Shown: piece by piece, positions 34,227 to 41,734 of the stretch
Numbering within the stretch: position 1 is the stretch's first letter
How the letters are laid out: each line of letters begins with the position of its first letter
Origin: JBIQKZ01 sp044464765
GTDB lineage: Bacteria; Pseudomonadota; Gammaproteobacteria; Burkholderiales; Burkholderiaceae_B
Assembly: GCA_044464765.1 (NCBI GenBank)
Contig: JBIQKZ010000018.1
Location: forward strand, 1 to 64,000
Direction of reading: 5' to 3'
DNA length: 64,000 nucleotides
Notes under the pieces: model-generated
Told to the model about the DNA's origin: nothing
Seen by the model: only the letters and a program-made list of their open reading frames with translations
Databases searched by the model: none
Translations under genes and position numbers: made by a program

Positions 34227-35492
34227 ATGTCCGTGATCGTTCACAAATATGGTGGTACGTCGATGGGCTCGGTCGAGCGCATCCAGAATGTTGCCCGCCG
34301 TGTTGCCAAATGGCATGCGGCAGGCCACCAAGTGGTCGTTGTGCCGTCGGCAATGTCCGGCGAAACCAACCGCCTTATTGGGCTTGCCAAGGAAATCAGC
34401 AGCCAGCCCGATGGACGCGAGCTCGACATGCTGGCCGCGACGGGCGAACAGGCCAGTAGTGCTCTGCTGGCCATGGCGCTGATGGCGCAGGGCGTTAGTG
34501 CACGCAGCTACACCGGATGGCAGGTGCCTGTGCGCACCGACTCGTCCTTCACCAAGGCGCGTATTCGCAGTATCGACGATGCCCGTGTCCGGGCGGACCT
34601 GGATCAGGGCCGTGTGGTGATCGTCACCGGCTTCCAGGGGGTTGACGAGCAAGGGCACATCACCACATTGGGTCGGGGTGGTTCAGACACCTCGGCGGTT
34701 GCCATGGCCACGGCCTTGGGCGCGCGTGAATGCCTTATTTTTACGGATGTCGATGGCGTATACACCACCGACCCCCGTGTTGTGCCTGAAGCGCGCCGCT
34801 TGAATGTGCTGTCCTTCGAGGAAATGCTGGAAATGGCTTCACTCGGGTCCAAGGTGCTGCAGATTCGCGCCGTGGAGTTCGCGGGCAAATACCGTGTGCC
34901 GGTCCGGGTCTTGTCGTCCCTTACCGACCCGTTGATACCGCTCGACGAGGAAATGAGTTCGGGCACTTTAATTACTTTCGAGGAAGACCAGAAAATGGAA
35001 TCCGCCGTTGTATCAGGCATTGCCTTTAGCCGCGACGAGGCGAAAATCACTTTGTTGGCGGTTCCCGACACCCCGGGGGTTGCCTATTCGATCCTGGGGC
35101 CGGTGGCCGCAGCCAATATCGATGTGGACATGATCGTGCAGAACCAGTCGGTGAAAGGCATGACTGACTTCTCCTTCACGGTAAACCGCAACGATTTCGG
35201 CCGCACACTGGATCTGCTTAAGAACCAGATCGCACCCTCCGTCGGCGCTGGTGAAGTCGTGCCAGACGACAAAGTGTGCAAGGTGTCGATTGTTGGCATC
35301 GGAATGCGCAGCCATGTCGGAGTGGCCAGCCTGATGTTCCGCACGCTAAGTGAAGAGGGCATCAATATCCAGATGATCAGCACCAGCGAAATCAAGACGT
35401 CGGTGGTCATCAACGACAAATACATGGAGCTGGCTGTGCGTGCCTTGCACAAGGCGTTCGGCCTGGATCAGGATCCCGCCGTCGAGTCGTGA
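34227..35492 (+). CDS. lysC: Aspartate kinase
   Basis: 421 aa. Kinase motifs KYGGTSMGS, TGEQASSALL, GRGGSDTSAVA and FTDVDGVYTTDP; the C-terminal two ACT domains (from about residue 265) should bind lysine and/or threonine for feedback control. First step of the aspartate family pathway. It stands alone between tilS and tRNA-Ser. Confidence 0.96.
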   Translation: MSVIVHKYGGTSMGSVERIQNVARRVAKWHAAGHQVVVVPSAMSGETNRLIGLAKEISSQPDGRELDMLAATGEQASSALLAMALMAQGVSARSYTGWQVPVRTDSSFTKARIRSIDDARVRADLDQGRVVIVTGFQGVDEQGHITTLGRGGSDTSAVAMATALGARECLIFTDVDGVYTTDPRVVPEARRLNVLSFEEMLEMASLGSKVLQIRAVEFAGKYRVPVRVLSSLTDPLIPLDEEMSSGTLITFEEDQKMESAVVSGIAFSRDEAKITLLAVPDTPGVAYSILGPVAAANIDVDMIVQNQSVKGMTDFSFTVNRNDFGRTLDLLKNQIAPSVGAGEVVPDDKVCKVSIVGIGMRSHVGVASLMFRTLSEEGINIQMISTSEIKTSVVINDKYMELAVRALHKAFGLDQDPAVES

Positions 35493-35529
35493 TTTCCCAA
35501 GTCTTATGCTAGAATAGCGAGCTTATTTA

Positions 35530-35622
35530 GGAGACATGGCCGAGAGGTTGAAGGTACTCCCCTGCTAAGGGAGCATACGGCTTATACCCGTATCGAGGGT
35601 TCGAATCCCTCTGTCTCCGCCA
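35530..35622 (+). tRNA. tRNA-Ser (anticodon GCT)
   Basis: 93 nt including the encoded CCA. Acceptor GGAGACA pairs with TGTCTCC; long variable arm (CATACGGCTTATACCCGTATC) typical of class II tRNA-Ser; anticodon loop CTGCTAA within a CCCCT/AGGGG-type stem; T arm GAGGGTTCGAATCCCTC. A Rho-independent terminator follows directly. tRNA-Ser genes are common integration sites, and the next 3.4 kb are accessory. Confidence 0.96.
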
Positions 35623-35635
35623 GTATTTCTGGCGT

Positions 35636-35665
35636 AAAGCCCTGTTTTTACAGGGCTTTATTTTT
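35636..35665 (+). terminator. Rho-independent terminator after tRNA-Ser
   Basis: AAAGCCCTG-tttttа-like loop-CAGGGCTTT (35636-35659) followed by ATTTTT. Stem of nine pairs. The 205 bp from here to 35870 contain no gene that I can support. Confidence 0.85.
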
Positions 35666-35870
35666 GGGCGAGTCGTGCTGCGTATTTATTGCGGAATTCG
35701 CATATATGCGTTTGGGCTCGCTGGCGCTCCAGTACGACGATGGCGCGCGCATTCGTCTCAACATTTCTCTCCCTGGTCGTTTTGGTCCTTTGGCATGAGG
35801 CTTGCTGAACTGCGACACCTACAACGCAGGAGCAGCGGTCGCTTCTACTTTGTGTACCAGAGAGGCGATA

Positions 35871-36470
35871 TTATTCGTTGTCCTGCTTTGCGTTCAAGGC
35901 CTTGGCCATTTTCAGGTGCTCTTGCAACTTGGGCAATGTTTTAGTGGCCATTGCTTTGACGTCTGGATCTTGGGCCTTCTGGATGGCTTCTTCGAACAGT
36001 TTCACTGTCGCTTCGTGGGAGGCCACACCTATGCGATTGACATACATGGCATCAAATGCGCCACCGGAAAGTGCTTTTAGCGCTGTAATTTCGGTTGACT
36101 GCATCACTGATGGGCCAGAGGGTGGAGTCATGCCCTTGTTACGGGCCAGCGCTTCAGCTTCTTTGGCCATCTTGCTGTGGTCATCAATCATCTTTTGGGC
36201 GAAAGCCGTTACGTCGGCGTTCTCTGTTTTTTCGAGGGCGAGCTGGCTGCCCACTATCTCGGCGTGGCTTCCTTGAATCGCATTTTCTAGAAACCTTTGC
36301 TCTTCGTCAGCGAGGGTACTCTGTTGACTGTGACCTCCGCTTGGGGTTTGCGTCGTTTGTGCTCTGGATGGGGATGTAGGGTCGGCTTGAGTATTCGTTT
36401 GCGCATGAACGCCGAACCCGGCTAACGCAAGACCGAGCGCGAATGCTATGGACGTATGTGTTCTCTTCAT
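35871..36470 (-). CDS. DUF4142 exported protein
   Basis: 199 aa. Sec signal peptide (MKRTHTSIAFALGLALAGFG, cleaved after VHA). A Gln/Thr/Ser-rich linker precedes the DUF4142 four-helix, ferritin-like bundle: ADEEQRFLENAIQGSHAEI, FAQKMIDDHSKM, YVNRIGVASHEATVKLFE. RBS AGGAG. DUF4142 proteins occur in stress clusters; biochemical role unknown. Same strand as the DUF892 gene 55 bp upstream. Confidence 0.88.
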   Translation of the reverse strand: MKRTHTSIAFALGLALAGFGVHAQTNTQADPTSPSRAQTTQTPSGGHSQQSTLADEEQRFLENAIQGSHAEIVGSQLALEKTENADVTAFAQKMIDDHSKMAKEAEALARNKGMTPPSGPSVMQSTEITALKALSGGAFDAMYVNRIGVASHEATVKLFEEAIQKAQDPDVKAMATKTLPKLQEHLKMAKALNAKQDNE

Positions 36471-36525
36471 GAGTACTCCTGGGACTGGAGTAATGTGGTG
36501 TATATGCGGGGAATTCAGCTAACCC

Positions 36526-37038
36526 TCAATGCTTAGCAGAGACTCCTTTAGCCTCATCACGCACGAGAAATTGCTTTACAGTGGTGGGTAGGTGTTCAGC
36601 GAGCCAATCCGCCATGGCTTCTTCCTGGGGAAGAATTTGCTCACAAACCTGCTTGGTTTCCATGTCGCCGCATAGTTCGGCAGCTGCGATGAGCGCCTTA
36701 TAGCTTGCGATCTCCATATGCTCGAAGGCATAGCTCGCCAGGCTAGCTTTGACAGCCTCGTCGGATACAAACATGCCGCTCAAGCCTTGGGCTACCGCCA
36801 TCAACTTCGCCGTCGCGTCCTTGAGGGCGGATGTATCCCCGCCAAGGCGTTCAATGCATCCGCGCACGAGTTGCGCCTGAGTTCGTGTTTCCTCAATGTG
36901 TTGCTCGATTCGGGAGCGAAGCTCGGGATAGTTCTCGAGTCGTTTAGCGGTGGCGGTCAGCATCTTCTCAGCTTGTTCTTCCATCGCATGAGCGTCTCGC
37001 AACCAATCCAGTAGATTCTCTTTCATTTCTGTAGTCAT
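36526..37038 (-). CDS. DUF892 ferritin-like protein (YciE/YciF type)
   Basis: 170 aa from the ATG at 37038, which follows GAGGAAAA; a longer frame to 37188 lacks conserved sequence. Family motifs: LLDWLRDAHAMEEQAEKML, RIEQHIEETRTQAQLVRGCI, FEHMEIASYKALIAAAELCG and QEEAMADWL, carrying the di-iron Glu/His ligands. Linked in enterobacteria to general stress response. Neighbour of the DUF4142 gene. Confidence 0.9.
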   Translation of the reverse strand: MTTEMKENLLDWLRDAHAMEEQAEKMLTATAKRLENYPELRSRIEQHIEETRTQAQLVRGCIERLGGDTSALKDATAKLMAVAQGLSGMFVSDEAVKASLASYAFEHMEIASYKALIAAAELCGDMETKQVCEQILPQEEAMADWLAEHLPTTVKQFLVRDEAKGVSAKH

Positions 37039-37253
37039 AGTTTTCCTCATTGCAAAGTGGCGGTATGCGGAGATGGCGGCCAAGGTGTCGTGTCCTCCGC
37101 CGAATAATCCGGCAGCAAGCCACATACCTGCCTTGGCGCTGCCACGAGAGCAGCTCTTTCGGCACGCGTAGAAAAAAGATCTGCCCATTCATGTTTCGAG
37201 TCGGCTTGGGCATGGCGATTGCCGGCGTTACCGCTATCGCACAGAAGAGCGCG

Positions 37254-37421
37254 ATGCCAACGAATCCCAACAAAAACCCGGGCGACGAAGTCAAGCCCGA
37301 CACCAAGCAGACCGGCAAATTGCCGTGTGAGCGCTGCGATGGGACTGGGCAAGTAGACAGTCAGCTGTGCACGCAATGCGGTGGCACTGGAGAGGTCGTC
37401 GTCAACGTGGGGGATGCATAG
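37254..37421 (+). CDS. Small DnaJ-type zinc-finger protein
   Basis: 55 aa from the ATG at 37254. N-terminus MPTNPNKNPGDEVKPDTKQT, then a single DnaJ-like zinc module CERCDGTGQVDSQLCTQCGG (two CxxCxGxG repeats). Small proteins with an NPNKNPGDEV start and this zinc module are found near ferritin-like stress genes, as here. An upstream ATG at 37191 in frame would add a membrane-like stretch. Function unknown. Confidence 0.65.
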   Translation: MPTNPNKNPGDEVKPDTKQTGKLPCERCDGTGQVDSQLCTQCGGTGEVVVNVGDA

Positions 37422-37656
37422 TCAGTGAGGCCCGCTGCGGCCGTACATCAGTTGCTTCCGCGTAATCTGCGACGTGGGAAATGTTGGACGCGTTTTGACG
37501 CCGCACGGGGCGCCTCAGGCGACACTTGATCCTCGCTGAAACGGACCTGGTTCAATGCCTGGAACCACTGAGTGTCGAGGCTACTGCGGAATAATGGTAT
37601 TTCCGGGGTATCCCAGAGGCATCAAAAACCTAAGTACTTGATTCTATTGCCCGGTG
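37422..37656. other. Intergenic stretch upstream of the tRNA remnant
   Basis: 235 bp with no supportable gene, promoter or repeat. Together with the tRNA remnant and terminator that follow, it makes a gene-free stretch of about 355 bp between the zinc-peptide gene and hicA. Confidence 0.4.
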
Positions 37657-37705
37657 TTCCCCTGCATGGTCGCCTGAGAGGAGTTCGAATCCCTCCGTCC
37701 CGCCA
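37657..37705 (+). pseudogene. Degenerate tRNA-Ser 3' fragment
   Basis: The segment starts TTCCCCTGC, like the anticodon arm of the tRNA-Ser at 35530, and ends GTTCGAATCCCTCCGTC then CCGCCA, matching its T loop and acceptor end except for a C/T change and one missing base. The T stem no longer pairs properly and the 5' half and variable arm are gone. A terminator follows. It is either an old duplicate or the far end of an integrated segment. Confidence 0.6.
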
Positions 37706-37714
37706 AGATGTGCT

Positions 37715-37765
37715 AAACCCTTGAAATTTTAGTAAATGCTGGAATTACAAGGGGTTTGTTTTTTT
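37715..37765 (+). terminator. Rho-independent terminator after the tRNA remnant
   Basis: AAACCCTTG (37715-37723) and CAAGGGGTTT (37748-37757) enclose a 24-nt loop and are followed by GTTTTTTT. Its presence supports the idea that a working tRNA gene once stood just upstream. Confidence 0.65.
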
Positions 37766-37777
37766 GGTGGCAATTCT

Positions 37778-37963
37778 CTAAAACCGGTGCTTAATGCCAG
37801 CGCTTTTCATAATCTGGTTTGCAGTATGACGCGAGGCACAATTGGTTGACACTGTGACACAGAGCTTGCCTTTACACCAAGTCTGATGCGAGCCTTTTTG
37901 CCTTACATACGAAAAGCCGTGCTTCCTGAGCACGGCCGTTACGCTATCGTAGTAGCCATTCAC
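37778..37963 (-). CDS. hicA: HicA-type toxin (mRNA interferase)
   Basis: 61 aa from a GTG that overlaps the hicB stop (GTGA). HicA double-stranded-RNA-binding-like fold: YYDSVTAVLRKHGFSYVRQK, catalytic His in GSHQTW, then VSTNCASRHTANQIMKSAGI. HicA cleaves mRNA when not bound by HicB. Order hicB then hicA, antitoxin first, is less common than the classical order but well known. Confidence 0.85.
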   Translation of the reverse strand: MNGYYDSVTAVLRKHGFSYVRQKGSHQTWCKGKLCVTVSTNCASRHTANQIMKSAGIKHRF

Positions 37964-38232
37964 GCCGTGACGTGGCCGTTGTGAAAATTGAACCAAGCGT
38001 GGGGCGTGCGTGGTGCGCCATTCGCATATTGTTCCATCAACATTTCGATGGCGCTGTTGGTTTCCTGAATTAATTCTTCAACTGTTTTAGCCTCTACCAC
38101 CAAGCCTCTTAAATCAGGGCTAGTGGCAATGAAAACATCTACCTCGGCGTCGTGAAGGACGTCGACACGCAACGAGACAGGTAGGCCGGCACGCGCGAAC
38201 GCCTTCCAGAATGGGTACCCGACTTTATACAT
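37960..38232 (-). CDS. hicB: HicB-like antitoxin (DUF1902)
   Basis: 90 aa. Partial RNase H-like HicB core of the DUF1902 type: LRVDVLHDAEVDVFIATSPD, LRGLVVEAKTVEELIQETNS. It neutralises HicA and usually autoregulates the pair. A CTCCT-complement ribosome site (AGGAG) lies just before the start. No added DNA-binding domain is seen in its 90 residues. Confidence 0.8.
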   Translation of the reverse strand: MYKVGYPFWKAFARAGLPVSLRVDVLHDAEVDVFIATSPDLRGLVVEAKTVEELIQETNSAIEMLMEQYANGAPRTPHAWFNFHNGHVTA

Positions 38233-38594
38233 AGTTCCTCTCCTAGCGCTGCTACGCGAATGCGCGCCGTAGGGACGAAAAGTTAACTGCGCTCAAAGCA
38301 GTTATCAACAAATTTTTAGCTCCCGCATCGACATACCCACGGGGGGAGCCCCACTGCCAGCAAGACGATGCAACTATAACATTCTTATAGTTTACCGGGT
38401 CAATGCGTAGTTCCATCACACCCCAGGTCGTCGCTAAATTATCATCTTGCTGCACTTCGTGCAGTGCCTCCATTCAAACCAAATAGCGTGCTCAATCTAG
38501 AGAAACATTTTTTGTAAAATTTAATTACTTTAAATTCCAATATGTATTATGGTATGTAAGTGCAAATAGAATCAGCCACATAGAGAGAACACTC
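38233..38594. other. A+T-rich intergenic region between hicB and the cas1 fragment
   Basis: 362 bp between divergent genes. The right half (38500-38560) is strongly A+T-rich and has a possible promoter toward cas1, TTAATT (38521) and TATTAT (38545) 18 bp apart. A 73-codon frame on the minus strand (38252-38473) has no ribosome site and no recognisable family, so it is not called. Confidence 0.4.
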
Positions 38595-38939
38595 ATGGAT
38601 GATTTCAGTCCCTCAGATTTAAAGGCAATTCTGCATTCGAAACGGGCCAATATTTACTATCTGCAGCATTGCCGGGTGTTGGTTAACGGCGGACGTGTTG
38701 AGTACGTGACAGATGAAGGTAGTCAGTCGCTGTACTGGAATATTCCTATAGCGAATACGACCTCTATTCTATTGGGAACAGGTACGTCAGTTACGCAAGC
38801 AGCGATGCGGGAGCTGGCTAAGGCTGGGGTGCTGGTGGGCTTTTGCGGAGGAGGCGGTATACCTCTATTTTCGGCCAATGAAGTTGAAGTGGATGTTTCG
38901 TGGTTGACTACTCAAAGCGAGTATCGGCCTGTCGAGTAG
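38595..38939 (+). pseudogene. cas1: Type I-F cas1, N-terminal fragment (114 codons)
   Basis: The frame gives the start of Cas1f: MDDFSPSDLKAILHSKRANI, CRVLVNGGRVEYVTDEG, LYWNIPIANTTSILLGTGTS and LAKAGVLVGFCGGGG, ending SEYRPVE at a TAG. Full Cas1f is about 320-330 aa; the metal-binding catalytic domain is missing, so it cannot integrate spacers. GAGAG precedes the start. The 3' end is followed within 17 bp by CRISPR repeats, which implies deletion of the rest of the operon. Confidence 0.88.
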
Positions 38940-38956
38940 CTTCCCGTCGACCCCCG

Positions 38957-39044
38957 GTTCACTGCCGTACAGGCAGCTGAGAAATGACCACCATTGAAAA
39001 CTCGACCCCTGGCATGGTTCACTGCCGTACAGGCAGTGAAGCCA
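38957..39044. CRISPR. Residual type I-F CRISPR: two repeats, one 32-bp spacer
   Basis: Repeat 1 at 38957-38984 begins GTTCACTGCCGTACAGGCAG and ends CTGAGAAA, a type I-F (28-nt) repeat. The spacer at 38985-39016 is 32 nt, the I-F length. Repeat 2 at 39017-39044 shares the first 20 nt exactly, but its last 8 differ (TGAAGCCA), as expected for the terminal repeat of an array. The bases just before repeat 1 may be the end of another spacer. Confidence 0.9.
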
Positions 39045-39088
39045 ATGCTAGCGGCGACCCCACGGCTATAACGCGTTCCCCCGACCAG

Positions 39089-39652
39089 CTATGAAGGAAG
39101 CCATAAGTAGCTGACTGGGTTCTCCGGGCAAGCGCCGAAACCGCATTCGAGCAGGGTGGAAACCAAATTTGCGGCGATCAGGATGAGGAATAGCCACATG
39201 GCCAGCCGTGCAATCAAGCCAGGAGCGGGCGGATACCTTGGGGCCGGCGTGCTGCGGTCGATCATCAGCAGAATGCCGCAATAGGCAATAAATGCCATGA
39301 ACATCAAGAGCGCCCATGTATAGAAGTGCAGCCCAAGAAATGGTCCACCATAGCCCGGGTCGCCCGGCATGATATGTAACGCCATCTGGCGGGCTGACAC
39401 GAGGGCGCCACCCAATGCAGAGATAATCACGATGCCGTAGTGCATCGGTGAAGAACCAAAGCGGACATTGAGCAGCAGGCCGATACCGACCAAGACAAAG
39501 GCCACGCGCTGAAGCTGGCATAAGGGGCACGGCAACTCGTTGAAGGCGAATTGCCAAATGAAGGCGAATGTCAGGATCCCACAGGTTCCGACAAGCGCCA
39601 GCACATTGAGAAAGCGAGGGAGCACAGGTAGGTCAGACTGGATTTGAGTCAT
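39089..39652 (-). CDS. dsbB: Disulfide bond formation protein B family
   Basis: 187 aa inner-membrane protein with about four to five spans. The redox pair is in NELPCPLCQLQRVAF; a second Cys pair lies at the C-terminal end (LLECGFGACPENP), which differs in placement from E. coli DsbB. Start at 39652 follows AGGAG. Directly downstream of a DUF5993 gene (8 bp), an arrangement typical of this DsbB subfamily. Confidence 0.88.
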   Translation of the reverse strand: MTQIQSDLPVLPRFLNVLALVGTCGILTFAFIWQFAFNELPCPLCQLQRVAFVLVGIGLLLNVRFGSSPMHYGIVIISALGGALVSARQMALHIMPGDPGYGGPFLGLHFYTWALLMFMAFIAYCGILLMIDRSTPAPRYPPAPGLIARLAMWLFLILIAANLVSTLLECGFGACPENPVSYLWLPS

Positions 39653-39660
39653 GGTGGCTC

Positions 39661-39813
39661 CTAGAAGGAAAGGGGCAGGGCGTCGGTGATATGGTATTTG
39701 CACCAAGCGATGAAGATCACGAGTGTGATGAACCAAAGCCACAGACATGCCCGGCGGTTTCCCCGCAGGCCAAGCCATACCGCCCCCAGGGCGGTCAAGT
39801 AGGGCAGCATCAT
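39661..39813 (-). CDS. DUF5993 small membrane protein
   Basis: 50 aa, beginning MMLPYLTALGAVWLGLRGNR and ending HITDALPLSF, with two short hydrophobic stretches. The pattern and the position 8 bp before dsbB match the DUF5993 family. It probably helps or accompanies the DsbB-like oxidase; no mechanism is known. Two adjacent ATGs (39813, 39810) are possible starts. Confidence 0.75.
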   Translation of the reverse strand: MMLPYLTALGAVWLGLRGNRRACLWLWFITLVIFIAWCKYHITDALPLSF

Positions 39814-40048
39814 GATCACGGGTCTTTCCTTAGTGTTGTTTGGTTAGGTGTGCGGACGGGCACGGCCCTCTCATCCGTCTGCGAGTTTGCAGATGGTAAC
39901 AAGTTTTAATCCGTTTGACGTCTTTCTTCATTTGGCCGATAGTCTTGGGAAGCATTCTTCAGACAGCAATCTAAACATCAACGCACGACACGGGTGGGAT
40001 GGCCCAGCAAGTTTCCTGCATAATGATCCAATTTATAGGAGTAAAACC

Positions 40049-40441
40049 ATGAAAAAAGGCTTTGTCCAGAACATTGAAAAATTGACGGTCGAGAACGACA
40101 ACTTCCGTAAGGTGCTATACACCGGCAAGCACATGCAACTGGTGCTAATGACCTTGCAGGCTGGTGAAGAAATCGGCGCCGAAGTGCACGAAGGCCATGA
40201 CCAGTTCTTCCGTATTGAAGACGGCAAGGGCCGGGTGTTTATCGATGACTCTGTCTATGAAATTCAAGATGATGATGCCATCATCGTACCGGCTGGCGCA
40301 CGGCACAACGTGGTGAATACAGGCAGCGAACCCCTGCGCCTGTATACGCTATACGGCCCGCCCGAGCACCGCGAAGGCGTGCTGCATCCGACTAAAGCCG
40401 ACGAAAAAGAAGAGCATTTCGACGGAACAACCACAGAGTAA
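40049..40441 (+). CDS. Cupin-domain protein
   Basis: 130 aa from the ATG at 40049 after TAGGAG. Single cupin: motif 1 EEIGAEVHEGHDQFFRIEDG with His/Glu metal ligands, motif 2 VPAGARHNVVNTG. The end is acidic (DEKEEHFDG). Proteins like this are common in betaproteobacteria; substrate unknown. Stands alone. Confidence 0.88.
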   Translation: MKKGFVQNIEKLTVENDNFRKVLYTGKHMQLVLMTLQAGEEIGAEVHEGHDQFFRIEDGKGRVFIDDSVYEIQDDDAIIVPAGARHNVVNTGSEPLRLYTLYGPPEHREGVLHPTKADEKEEHFDGTTTE

Positions 40442-40573
40442 AGCGAGTTTGGGCGCCCGCGGCATCGGGCGTCATTAATTTATTAATAGTCTTGAGCTAT
40501 TGAAATCTTAGAAATAATTACTCACTAATAAGATTCATTCGCATTAAAATCAACTGTCGATTAGGAGTTGATT

Positions 40574-40813
40574 ATGCGAATTCTTGCCTTTAAAACCAGC
40601 CAGGTGCTCTGTCACATGAGCGTGGCGTTTGCCGTTACTTATACATTTACCGGGTCGCTTGCCGTGGGCGGCCTGGCGGCCGTCGTTGAACCGATATGCA
40701 ATGTAATTTTGTTGCCTCTGCACGATAAAGTGTGGGCGCGCTTCCGCAATAGGTCTCAGAAACCCGTAGGCCGCTCTCCCAAGATCGAAGGTGTCCTGGT
40801 TCATCAAGCGTGA
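40574..40813 (+). CDS. DUF2061 membrane protein
   Basis: 79 aa with two hydrophobic segments: MSVAFAVTYTFTGSLAVGGL and AVVEPICNVILLPLHDKVW, the DUF2061 pattern. Begins at 40574 with AGGAG 7 nt upstream. Some DUF2061 domains are fused to the sulfate-assimilation kinase CysC, but function is unknown. Confidence 0.8.
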   Translation: MRILAFKTSQVLCHMSVAFAVTYTFTGSLAVGGLAAVVEPICNVILLPLHDKVWARFRNRSQKPVGRSPKIEGVLVHQA

Positions 40814-41071
40814 TCTGACCGTTGGCGGGAAAGTTCAGCTAAAGCATAACGCAAGGTTTACTCACAAACTGGCGCAGATTTGCCTTGTTGCTTTCGACTG
40901 TGGCCGCTACCTTGTATTAAGGGTTGATTGATGCTCGGACAGGGTCGTGCCGTGTGGGCTCGGCCTAGGCATGATGGTGGTCCCACCAGAAATTGTTTGC
41001 CAAGCACGGGCTCATCCGAATCGGACCAACGGCGAAATCGTCCCGGCAGACTTGTAAAAGAGAGTAATTGC

Positions 41072-41683
41072 ATGCACCTGCATTCCTTTGCGACATCCGC
41101 AGCATTCCGCTGGATCTCACAGGGCCTATTTGCGGTTTGTACGGCAGTGTTCGCGTTTGGCGCGACAGCCCAGCCAGTCGTCAGTGGTCATGAAGCCTAT
41201 GCTCAGAACGGTGCCCGAAGCCAAATGGCGGCTCAGGGGGTAAGCATGCATCTTGGGTACAACTCAAAGTATCAACGAGCCATGTTGGCGTACGAAACAC
41301 CTACGCTCTGGGGTCATGGTTTTAAAGATGACTGGGGCGAGCTAGGGTTAAGCATTGAATTGGGGGCCGCGTATTGGGAGGCGAAGAATTCCACCGAACC
41401 GGACTCGATGTGGCAGTTTAGTGCGGTGCCCATTCTGCGCTGGTGGCCGGCTGAACACTACTACCTAGAGATCGGTACTGGGCCTTCCATGATAAGTCGT
41501 ACAGATTTCGCCGGGCGCGAACTGAGTACACGTTTGCAGTTCAGCTCGCACCTGGGCATTGGCATGTTGCTAGGCGAGTCGCATAGGATAGGTATTCGTT
41601 ATACCCATGTTTCGAACGCAAGTATCAAGAAGCCCAATCCGGGGTTGGACCTTCTGGAAGCAAGCTACACCTTCCATTTTTAG
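41072..41683 (+). CDS. pagL: Lipid A 3-O-deacylase (PagL)
   Basis: 203 aa outer-membrane beta-barrel enzyme. Signal peptide to about residue 34 (VFAFGATAQP). The C-terminal active-site stretch RYTHVSNASIKKPNPGLD has the catalytic His and Ser of PagL, and the chain ends in FHF, the aromatic C-terminus of outer-membrane proteins. Removes the 3-position acyl chain of lipid A. AGAG ribosome site; an upstream frame from 40928 is unconserved. Confidence 0.9.
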   Translation: MHLHSFATSAAFRWISQGLFAVCTAVFAFGATAQPVVSGHEAYAQNGARSQMAAQGVSMHLGYNSKYQRAMLAYETPTLWGHGFKDDWGELGLSIELGAAYWEAKNSTEPDSMWQFSAVPILRWWPAEHYYLEIGTGPSMISRTDFAGRELSTRLQFSSHLGIGMLLGESHRIGIRYTHVSNASIKKPNPGLDLLEASYTFHF

Positions 41684-41734
41684 CTGGGTGGCGCGCAATT
41701 GAAATCGGCCGGTTGCGGGCCGGCCGATAGGTTC

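Noticed and set aside
38252..38473. 73-codon minus-strand frame between hicB and cas1
   Set aside because: No ribosome site, no recognisable family, and it lies in a divergent promoter region.
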